A stretch of DNA of 5,792 nucleotides from NCBI GenBank assembly GCA_009783495.1, contig WRDJ01000055.1, forward strand, positions 1 through 5,792. The letters are read 5' to 3'. The notes beneath the pieces are model-generated. The model did no database searches. It saw only the letters and a list, made by a program, of their open reading frames with translations, and had not been told where the DNA came from. Made by a program: the position numbers and the translations under genes. The stretch comes from Clostridiales bacterium (GTDB lineage Bacteria > Bacillota > Dehalobacteriia > UBA4068). Positions 1 to 4,907 of this stretch are shown here, one piece after another. How positions within the stretch are numbered: the first letter of the stretch is position 1; each line of letters starts with the position of its first letter.

Positions 1-1
1 C

Positions 2-859
2 GACTGGCTGCTGCCGCTCAACTATGTTGATTTTCTGCGGGACTACGGACGCCATTTTTCCGTCAACCGTATGCTCACCGCCGAATGTTTTAAATCGCGC
101 CTGGAAAAGGGGCTAACCTTTTTGGAATTCAACTATATGCTCATGCAGTCCTATGACTTTCTTGAGCTTTTCCGCCGTCACGGCTGCCTTTTGCAGCTGG
201 GCGGCAACGACCAGTGGTCAAATATCCTGGCCGGGGCTGACCTGATCCGCCGCGTGGAGGGGCAAGCGGCCTGCGCTCTCACTTTCCGCTTACTCACCAC
301 CTCTTCCGGTAAGAAAATGGGCAAGACGGAAAGCGGCGCCGTCTGGCTGGACGGCGCCAAAACCTCGCCATATGACTTCTTTCAATATTGGCGCAACGTG
401 GAGGACGGCGATGTGAAAACCTGTCTCTCTTTGCTCACTTTCCTGCCCATGGAAGAGGTGGAACGCCTTTCCGCCTTGCCCGGCGAGCAGATCAACCGCG
501 CCAAGGAGGCCCTGGCCTTTGAGGCTACCAAGCTGGTACACGGCAGGGAAGCCGCGCAAAAGGCCAAAGAAGCGGCAGGCGCGCTTTTCGCGGGCGGCGG
601 GGAAAGCCAAAATATCCCTTCCACCGCCATCGAAAAGGCCGCCATCGAGGAAGGGCGGGATATCCTCTTCCTGCTTTCCGCCTGCTCCCTCATTTCATCT
701 AACAGCGAAGGCCGCCGCCTCATTTCCGAGGGTGGGATCTATCTCAACGAGCAAAGGGTGAGCGATTTCGCCCGCAAGCTCACGCTTGAGGATTTTCCCG
801 GCGGCAAGGCCCTGCTACGCAAGGGCAAAAAAGTTTATCATCAGGCCGTTTTGCAATAA
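2..859 (+). CDS. tyrS: Tyrosyl-tRNA synthetase, C-terminal part (5' truncated by window edge)
   Basis: Cytoplasmic class I aminoacyl-tRNA synthetase that activates tyrosine with ATP and charges tRNA-Tyr. The open frame runs from base 2 without a start, giving 285 visible residues against about 400-420 in the family, so the HIGH-motif part of the Rossmann fold is off the left edge. Visible landmarks are the [19 protein letters not shown] segment at the very start, YMLMQSYDF, the tyrosine-site stretch [11 protein letters not shown], and the class I signature loop as KMGKT at 314-328, followed by ESGAVWLDG as is usual in bacterial TyrRS. The C-terminus (about 670-800) is an S4-like RNA-binding domain with [17 protein letters not shown]. 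The ATG at 71 is internal and should not be used as the start. The gene ends in TAA 22 bases before an intrinsic terminator. A T-box leader would be common for this gene in Firmicutes but lies outside the window. Confidence 0.97.
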   Translation, partial: DWLLPLNYVDFLRDYGRHFSVNRMLTAECFKSRLEKGLTFLEFNYMLMQSYDFLELFRRHGCLLQLGGNDQWSNILAGADLIRRVEGQAACALTFRLLTTSSGKKMGKTESGAVWLDGAKTSPYDFFQYWRNVEDGDVKTCLSLLTFLPMEEVERLSALPGEQINRAKEALAFEATKLVHGREAAQKAKEAAGALFAGGGESQNIPSTAIEKAAIEEGRDILFLLSACSLISSNSEGRRLISEGGIYLNEQRVSDFARKLTLEDFPGGKALLRKGKKVYHQAVLQ

Positions 860-880
860 GCGGCTATGCTCATAGTGTGA

Positions 881-910
881 AAAAGCCCTCTTGCTGAAAG
901 AGGGCTTTTT
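881..910. terminator. Bidirectional intrinsic terminator between tyrS and the MFS gene
   Basis: A 12-bp perfect stem (881-892 with 898-909) encloses the five-base loop GCTGA. The stem has a GC core (GCCCTC/GAGGGC) flanked by A's on the left and a T run on the right (906-910). It follows the tyrS stop by about 20 bases. Read on the minus strand it again gives a GC stem followed by five T's, so it can also end the convergent MFS transcript, whose stop is at 973. Positions 911-972 hold nothing else that I recognise. Confidence 0.92.
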
Positions 911-972
911 ATATAAACATACTTATTCATTACCATATGAGGAGCTAAAAGCAACGGGCAAAGCAAATCGCA

Positions 973-2178
973 TCAGCCATTTTGCCGGACAGAGGAGGCG
1001 TCGCCTTTTTTGGCCCAGAAAAAGAAGAGCAGTACCGAAGCAATCATCGGCAAGGCCATCACAAGGAACATGCGCGGATAATCCCCAAGAAAATGCAGCA
1101 GAAGGCCGGCCAGAGCCGCGCCCCCGCCGATGCCCAGGTCAAACGAGCAAAGAAAGGTGCTGTTGGCCGCTCCGCGCCTCTCCGGCGGGGCGGAGCGCAC
1201 CGACATCGCCTGCGCCACCGGCGACATCAGGCCCATGCCCACGCCCAGGCAAACGGCGGAAATATAACAGGGCAACAGGCCCTCGGCAAAAAAGAGCAGC
1301 AGGGGCGCGGCGGTCATGCCGGCCAGGCCGATGACCATGGGCAGGACGTCTCCCTTGGCGTCGCAGATGCGCCCAGCGAAAATGCGCAGCGTGCCGATGA
1401 CCACGGCGGTAATGGTGAAATAGACGGCCCCGTTGGCGGCGCCCATTTCCGTGGTATAGATGGCGGCGAATGTGGTTATACAGCCGTACGGCATCATGCC
1501 GAAAAGCATGACCACGGCCGGTGGCAGGGCCGGGGCGTGGAAAATGCCGTGCGGCGTCTTTTTTGCGCCCTCTTTGGGCAATTTATAAAAGCGGATGTTT
1601 AAGACCAAAATCAGGGCCGTGAGGGCAAAAAAGAGAGTGAACGCGAAGAGCATGTCAAAGCCGTGATTCAAGGCGATATAAAGGCCGAGCGGCGGGGCTA
1701 TGGCCATTGAGATATTGGCGGTGAGGCCGAAAATGGCCATGCCCTCCGCGAAACGCTTGCGTGGCACGAAATCGCTGGCGGCGGTGCTGGCCGAGGTATT
1801 GGAGCAGCCCCAGCTCAGGCCATGCAGCGCCCGCAGCAGGAAAAGCGCCGTGATGCTTCCGAACAGGTTATACCCCAGCGCGGCTATGCACAAAATGACG
1901 ACCCCGGCCACAAAAATGCCCTTGCGCCCCTTGGTGTCGAGAAGCCAGCCGGTGAGCGGCCTCATAAAAAGGGCGCAGAGGGAGGCTATGCCCACCATCA
2001 GGCCGGCCGTGGAACTCTTGCCGCCGATTTCCGGCAGATAATATGGCAGGATGGGCGTGAAAATGTGGAAGCTGACGAAGAGCAGCAAGCTGACGCCGAT
2101 CACAAGGATATAATCCCTGCTCCAAAGTTTCTCTGGTGATTGTAGGGGTAAAGATGGTTTTTTTTCGGCAGCAAGCAT
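973..2178 (-). CDS. Major facilitator superfamily (MFS) transporter
   Basis: Twelve-helix inner-membrane secondary transporter of 401 residues, probably a proton-coupled exporter, though the substrate cannot be read from sequence. The first helix starts near residue 23. The helix 2-3 loop carries MFS motif A (GWLLDTKGRK, residues 77-86), helix 4 carries a motif-B-like RALHGLSWG from R116, and the second half repeats a motif-A-like GRICDAKGD. Helix 5 has an APPLGLYI stretch loosely like the motif C of drug:H+ antiporters, which hints at efflux. A longer frame begins at TTG 2193, but nothing resembling a Shine-Dalgarno sequence precedes it. The ATG at 2178 has GGGGTG four bases upstream, so I prefer it. 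The gene is divergent from the 2431 gene and convergent with tyrS, so it is probably monocistronic. No regulator gene is visible beside it. Confidence 0.93.
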   Translation of the reverse strand: MLAAEKKPSLPLQSPEKLWSRDYILVIGVSLLLFVSFHIFTPILPYYLPEIGGKSSTAGLMVGIASLCALFMRPLTGWLLDTKGRKGIFVAGVVILCIAALGYNLFGSITALFLLRALHGLSWGCSNTSASTAASDFVPRKRFAEGMAIFGLTANISMAIAPPLGLYIALNHGFDMLFAFTLFFALTALILVLNIRFYKLPKEGAKKTPHGIFHAPALPPAVVMLFGMMPYGCITTFAAIYTTEMGAANGAVYFTITAVVIGTLRIFAGRICDAKGDVLPMVIGLAGMTAAPLLLFFAEGLLPCYISAVCLGVGMGLMSPVAQAMSVRSAPPERRGAANSTFLCSFDLGIGGGAALAGLLLHFLGDYPRMFLVMALPMIASVLLFFFWAKKGDASSVRQNG

Positions 2179-2246
2179 GGCGCACCCCGGCAAGTTAATA
2201 ATATTGATTGGCCTGTTCGCAAGAACGGCTTAAAAGCAATGTGTTT

Positions 2247-2276
2247 ATTATATACCCGGCCGAGCGGCGCAGGCAA
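2247..2276 (-). promoter_or_regulatory. Predicted sigma-A-type promoter of the MFS gene
   Basis: On the minus strand, TTGCCT (2271-2276, four of six consensus bases) and a perfect TATAAT (2247-2252) are separated by 18 bp. Transcription would start near 2240, giving a leader of about 60 nt before the ATG at 2178. The leader contains a short GTTC-N4-GAAC inverted repeat, too weak to call an operator. Confidence 0.6.
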
Positions 2277-2342
2277 GCATTATTTGCGCTCTGTGAAAGC
2301 TCTCAAAACTTTTAATATTTTCTTTTTCGGATAACAGGAAAA

Positions 2343-2371
2343 TTATTTTTGACGCCGAAAATAGTCATAAT
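2343..2371 (+). promoter_or_regulatory. Weak candidate promoter for the 2431 gene
   Basis: A five-of-six -10 hexamer CATAAT lies at 2366-2371, but the best-spaced -35 (TTATTT, 2343-2348, 17 bp) matches poorly. A nice TTGACG at 2349-2354 is only 11 bp from that -10, too close for sigma-A use. The surrounding 2301-2380 is strikingly AT-rich, as promoter regions often are, so the true promoter is likely here even though its hexamers are unclear. Confidence 0.3.
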
Positions 2372-2380
2372 TTGAAAAGT

Positions 2381-2405
2381 GACCGCCGGGCGGAACCGGA
2401 CGGTC
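2381..2405. repeat. GC-rich inverted repeat in the leader of the 2431 gene
   Basis: Outer arms GACCG (2381-2385) and CGGTC (2401-2405) enclose a nested palindrome CCGCC-G-GGCGG (2383-2393) and a further CCG/CGG pair. The element interrupts an otherwise AT-rich leader. It ends 15 bases before the GGAGG ribosome binding site, and A's rather than T's follow it, so it is not a plus-strand intrinsic terminator. It may be an operator or a leader RNA structure, or chance. Confidence 0.35.
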
Positions 2406-2430
2406 AAAAAACACAATTTGGGAGGCAGAT

Positions 2431-2889
2431 ATGGCGCAACGGGAAAATTCATCAAGGGTACAACCAGGACGTAGTCAAAAACAAATTCCCTATTTGCCTC
2501 TTATCGCGGTGGGGCTGCTGATTTTTCTTGTTATCAGCTTTTTGGGCTCGCTGGTGTGGGGCCTGGTGGTTTATCATTTTGCCCCGGAGACGAGCATAGA
2601 AGAAGCCCGGTTCGTCCCGCTGATGATACACTTCATCGCCCTCTTCGCAGCCTGCTTGGCGATCTCCATCGCTTCCCGCGGCGCGTCCCCTTTGCCGGGG
2701 CTGATCGTAGTGGTTCTTATCAGCCTTTATTCGCTTTTTCAAGGGGGCCTCGGCGACATTCGCTGGTGGTTGTTTTTCTTGAAAACCGGCCTCGGCCTTT
2801 TGCTCGCCATGGGCGCTTTCATGCTCACGGTCCTACGGGAGGGCAATGGTAAAAGCGACTATCAGCGCCCCCATTCGCTGCGCTTTTAA
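2431..2889 (+). CDS. Small four-helix membrane protein, DUF3792/TIGR04086-like (YrzE type)
   Basis: A 152-residue protein of unknown function. It has a polar, basic N-terminal tail (residues 1-20), four hydrophobic segments at about 22-48, 63-82, 88-104 and 112-134, and a short polar C-terminus. Size, helix layout, and the small-residue-rich third and fourth helices with GGLGDIRWW between them resemble the DUF3792/TIGR04086 family that is widespread in Firmicutes. That family call is from memory of the pattern and is not certain. The N-terminal tail is longer than the core family needs. The start is secure: GGAGG at 2421-2425 sits five bases before ATG 2431. No catalytic motif is visible. It is flanked upstream by a divergent MFS gene and downstream by its own terminator, so it appears monocistronic. 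Confidence 0.82.
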   Translation: MAQRENSSRVQPGRSQKQIPYLPLIAVGLLIFLVISFLGSLVWGLVVYHFAPETSIEEARFVPLMIHFIALFAACLAISIASRGASPLPGLIVVVLISLYSLFQGGLGDIRWWLFFLKTGLGLLLAMGAFMLTVLREGNGKSDYQRPHSLRF

Positions 2890-2909
2890 CAAATGGGCGG
2901 TAATTACAG

Positions 2910-2936
2910 AAAAGCCCGCCGTTCGGCGGGCTTTTT
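2910..2936. terminator. Bidirectional intrinsic terminator after the 2431 gene
   Basis: An 11-bp perfect stem (2910-2920 with 2925-2935) has the tetraloop GTTC, a GCCCGCC core and a five-T tail (2932-2936). It lies 20 bases past the TAA of the plus-strand gene and 11 bases past the TAA (2948) of the convergent minus-strand gene. Read on the minus strand, four T's follow the stem, so it probably serves both genes. Confidence 0.92.
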
Positions 2937-2947
2937 CGCGCGTTCTT

Positions 2948-3483
2948 TTATTCCGGCGCGGCGGGCAAGGCGGGACTGGCCTTGAGCCGCAGGCGGTTCC
3001 CGAACCAGAAGCCGAGGGACATTAGTATTGACGGCAGAAATACCACCAGCAGACATGAACAAAACAACATTAAGATGCCCACCTCCATCACCGGGATGGT
3101 CGTTAACATCAACATGAAAAGGACAGGAAAATAAGCGGGGCAGCTTGCTATGCTTAAATAAGCAAAAAAATCAGGACTGCCCGAACCGAATATATGCGAA
3201 CCAAACAATAAGCCCGACAAAATTATTGCACCGTGAATTAGACTCACCGACCAGATGATCCTAACAGGCTTGATTTTTTCACACTTCTCATCATCTATCA
3301 GATACCTGAAAACGATGTGGTTCACCCGATATCCGATGACAACATATAGAAAACTTATAATTACCATCAGAACTATAAATATTGACCCTTTTGAATAAGG
3401 AAGGCCGTTAAAAAGGAGCCCCCCCCCGACAGCGCGCAAAGTGCCAAATGCCCACCATACACCGTGAGAAGCAGCTTTTTCAT
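2948..3483 (-). CDS. Low-GC multi-spanning membrane protein, frame interrupted at a G9 tract
   Basis: I do not recognise this family. The long frame (from TTG 3439) encodes 163 residues with about four hydrophobic segments (roughly residues 19-39, 61-81, 91-115, 120-147) and an Ala/Pro-rich tail. That TTG has no Shine-Dalgarno sequence. A better start is ATG 3483: AGGGGG lies nine bases upstream, a strong promoter lies behind it, and the first codons (MKKLLLTVYGGHLALCALSG) form a basic N-terminus and an extra membrane helix. From this ATG the frame enters nine G's (3419-3427) and stops at TAG 3375-3373 after 36 codons. With seven or ten G's the ATG would run into the long frame, giving 177 or 178 residues and five helices. 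By my count 3121-3420 is about 40% GC, against about 65% in a 60-base sample of the M16 gene (3601-3660), suggesting foreign origin. As written the full protein is not made without slippage. Phase variation, decay or a homopolymer error are all possible. Confidence 0.7.
3419..3427 (-). repeat. Homopolymeric tract of nine G's on the coding strand
   Basis: Nine consecutive C's on the plus strand (G9 on the coding strand) lie 56 bases inside the frame that starts at ATG 3483. G's at this length are typical slipped-strand mispairing sites. A change of plus one or minus two G's restores a continuous reading frame. I noticed no other G or C homopolymer of comparable length in the window. Confidence 0.9.
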
Positions 3484-3492
3484 CGCGAAACG

Positions 3493-3498
3493 CCCCCT
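3493..3498 (-). promoter_or_regulatory. Ribosome binding site that places the start at ATG 3483
   Basis: AGGGGG on the minus strand lies nine bases before ATG 3483. No comparable purine-rich site precedes TTG 3439, which is the first possible start of the long frame. This site is the reason for reading the gene as beginning upstream of the G tract. Confidence 0.65.
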
Positions 3499-3516
3499 AT
3501 GTACTTATTTTGCTAT

Positions 3517-3545
3517 ATTATACCACACGTAAGCGAAAATTTAAA
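3517..3545 (-). promoter_or_regulatory. Predicted sigma-A promoter of the low-GC membrane gene
   Basis: On the minus strand there is TTTAAA (3540-3545, four of six), a 17-bp spacer, then a perfect TATAAT (3517-3522) preceded by TG one base away (an extended -10). The predicted transcription start near 3510 leaves a leader of about 27 nt containing only the AGGGGG site before ATG 3483. It starts 12 bases past the M16 stop codon. No terminator is visible between the two genes, so read-through from M16 is also possible. Confidence 0.75.
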
Positions 3546-3557
3546 CATTAGCTGCTG

Positions 3558-4808
3558 TTATATCATACTCTTTAAATCAAAAGCGATCTCCTCCGGCCCC
3601 ACCGTGGAAAGGGCGAACCTGTCCTTCTGGAAAAGGGCGGCGGCCACGCGCCGGATATCCTCCGGCCCCACCGCCATCACCTTGTCCACCATTTCCTGCA
3701 CCGAAAGCACGCGCCCGCGCGCCAACTCGGATTTGCCGGTTTTGATCATCACGCTGCTGGTGCTTTCAAAACCGAGCAGGATATTGCCCTTCACCTGCTG
3801 TTTGGTTCTCTCCAGTTCCGCTTCCGGCAGGCCGCCCTCGCGGATGCCGCTGATTTCGTTCATGATGACCTTCACCACCTCCGGCATTTTTTGCGCCGCC
3901 GCCGAGCTGTAGGCGGCCCAGTAACCGCCTTTGGAATAGCCGGAATTATAGGAATAGATGGAGTAGGTGAGGCCGCGTTTTTCCCGCGCCTCCTGGAAAA
4001 GCCGGGAGCTGGCCCCGCCGCCCAGGGCCGCGTTCAGCACCTGCGCCGCGTAATAGTCGTCGTCATCCTCGCGCAGGCCGGGCACGCCAAGGCAGAGGTG
4101 CATCTGTTCGATGTCCTTATAAAGGAAGCTGTTGGCGGAGGCCGCCTGCGGCTTTTCATAGGCTGCCTTGTCGCCCAAGCCCCCGAAAGCGGAAAAGTAG
4201 CGCGCCGCCTGCTCGACGGCCTGCTCCCGCTCGATCTTACCCGCCACGGAAACCACGGTGAAGCGCGGCAGATAAGCCTTGCGGTAATATTCCGCCAGCT
4301 GCTTGATGGTGAGGGAATTGACGGATTCCCGCGTGCCGATGATGGGCAGACCGTATACGTGGTCCGGCCAGAGCGTAGCGGCGAAAAGGTCGTGCACCAG
4401 GTCGTCCGGCGTGTCGTCATACATATTTATTTCTTCCAGGATGACTTGCTTTTCCTTCTCGAATTCCTCTTCGTCGAGCAGGGAATTGAGAAAAATGTCG
4501 GCCAAAAGATCCAATGCCAGGCCGAAATGCTCTCCCAGGCACTTAGCGTAATAACAGGTATGTTCTTTGGAGGTGAAGGCGTTCATTTGCCCGCCCACGG
4601 ATTCCATGGCCTCGGCGATCTCCTTGGCGCTGCGTTTGGGCGTCCCTTTGAAAAGCATATGCTCCAGCACATGGGAAACGCCGCCCGGTGCGGCCGCCTC
4701 GTGGCAAGAGCCGATGCCCACCCAAATGCCGGCGGCCACCGAATATAGATGCGGCATGGGCTCCACCACCACCCGCAAGCCGTTTGCTAAGACATGTTTA
4801 TAGGCCAT
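3558..4808 (-). CDS. M16 family zinc peptidase (YmxG / processing-peptidase-like)
   Basis: A 416-residue metallopeptidase of the pitrilysin/mitochondrial-processing-peptidase clan, the usual size for the YmxG-type proteins of Firmicutes. The inverted zinc motif HxxEH is intact as HVLEH: zinc ligands H46 and H50, catalytic base E49. The third ligand is expected about 76 residues on and is found as E126 in VILEEINMYDD. This marks an active rather than inactive paralogue. The N-terminal M16 domain covers about residues 5-160. The C-terminal M16_C domain carries the substrate-positioning R/Y region in LGGGASSRLFQEAREKRGL followed by TYSIYSY (262-287). No signal peptide is seen, so it is probably cytoplasmic, and the substrate is unknown. 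ATG 4808 has GGAGGG (4814-4819) five bases upstream. It follows the carboxypeptidase gene by 99 bases, which hold its own predicted promoter and a 32-bp palindrome. Confidence 0.95.
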   Translation of the reverse strand: MAYKHVLANGLRVVVEPMPHLYSVAAGIWVGIGSCHEAAAPGGVSHVLEHMLFKGTPKRSAKEIAEAMESVGGQMNAFTSKEHTCYYAKCLGEHFGLALDLLADIFLNSLLDEEEFEKEKQVILEEINMYDDTPDDLVHDLFAATLWPDHVYGLPIIGTRESVNSLTIKQLAEYYRKAYLPRFTVVSVAGKIEREQAVEQAARYFSAFGGLGDKAAYEKPQAASANSFLYKDIEQMHLCLGVPGLREDDDDYYAAQVLNAALGGGASSRLFQEAREKRGLTYSIYSYNSGYSKGGYWAAYSSAAAQKMPEVVKVIMNEISGIREGGLPEAELERTKQQVKGNILLGFESTSSVMIKTGKSELARGRVLSVQEMVDKVMAVGPEDIRRVAAALFQKDRFALSTVGPEEIAFDLKSMI

Positions 4809-4826
4809 TATTTCCCTCCACTTTAA

Positions 4827-4858
4827 GAATCTGTGTTCACGTTCGTGAACACAGATTC
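4827..4858. repeat. Perfect 32-bp palindrome (15-bp arms, TT centre) upstream of the M16 gene
   Basis: The left arm GAATCTGTGTTCACG (4827-4841) and the right arm CGTGAACACAGATTC (4844-4858) are exact reverse complements around TT. On the minus strand it starts at the predicted +1 of the M16 transcript and ends seven bases before the GGAGGG ribosome binding site. No T run follows on either strand, so it is a poor intrinsic terminator for the upstream carboxypeptidase gene. Dyad symmetry at the transcription start suits a repressor operator. As RNA it would form a very stable 5'-terminal hairpin that could protect the mRNA or limit ribosome access. Confidence 0.85.
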
Positions 4859-4863
4859 AATTC

Positions 4864-4893
4864 TTTATATCTCACAAATTCTCCGGTTGCGAA
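4864..4893 (-). promoter_or_regulatory. Predicted promoter of the M16 gene
   Basis: On the minus strand TTCGCA (4888-4893, four of six) and TATAAA (4864-4869, five of six) are 18 bp apart. The predicted start is about 4857, the first bases of the palindrome. An eight-base direct repeat GAATTTGT occurs twice, 19 bases apart, across this promoter. Its meaning is unclear. Confidence 0.5.
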
Positions 4894-4907
4894 CAAATTC
4901 CTCTATT

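Noticed and set aside
982..1602. Plus-strand open frame of 206 codons, His/Gly/Arg rich, opposite the MFS gene
   Set aside because: It is a shadow of transmembrane codons on the complementary strand, with low-complexity composition and no recognisable domain.
2215..2226. Short inverted repeat GTTC-GCAA-GAAC in the MFS leader, considered as a LexA-type (SOS) box
   Set aside because: The Firmicute LexA box has the arms in the order CGAAC-N4-GTTCG. Here the order is reversed and the arms are only four bases, so it is not a credible SOS site.
2349..2371. TTGACG with CATAAT as a promoter pair for the 2431 gene
   Set aside because: The spacer is only 11 bp, well short of the 16-18 bp needed for sigma-A recognition.
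3448..3912. Plus-strand open frame of 154 codons overlapping the M16 gene end and the low-GC gene promoter
   Set aside because: It is antisense to the well-supported M16 gene and crosses the minus-strand promoter. Its Ser/Thr/Arg-rich composition is typical of an antisense shadow of a GC-rich gene.
3891..4748. Plus-strand open frame of 285 codons antisense to M16
   Set aside because: The opposite strand encodes an M16 peptidase with complete zinc motif. The long antisense frame follows from GC-rich codon use, and no ribosome binding site or family resemblance was seen.
4827..4858. Palindrome as an intrinsic terminator of the carboxypeptidase gene
   Set aside because: The stem is long, but the bases following it on the minus strand are TTAAAGTGG, with no T run, and the element abuts the M16 ribosome binding site.
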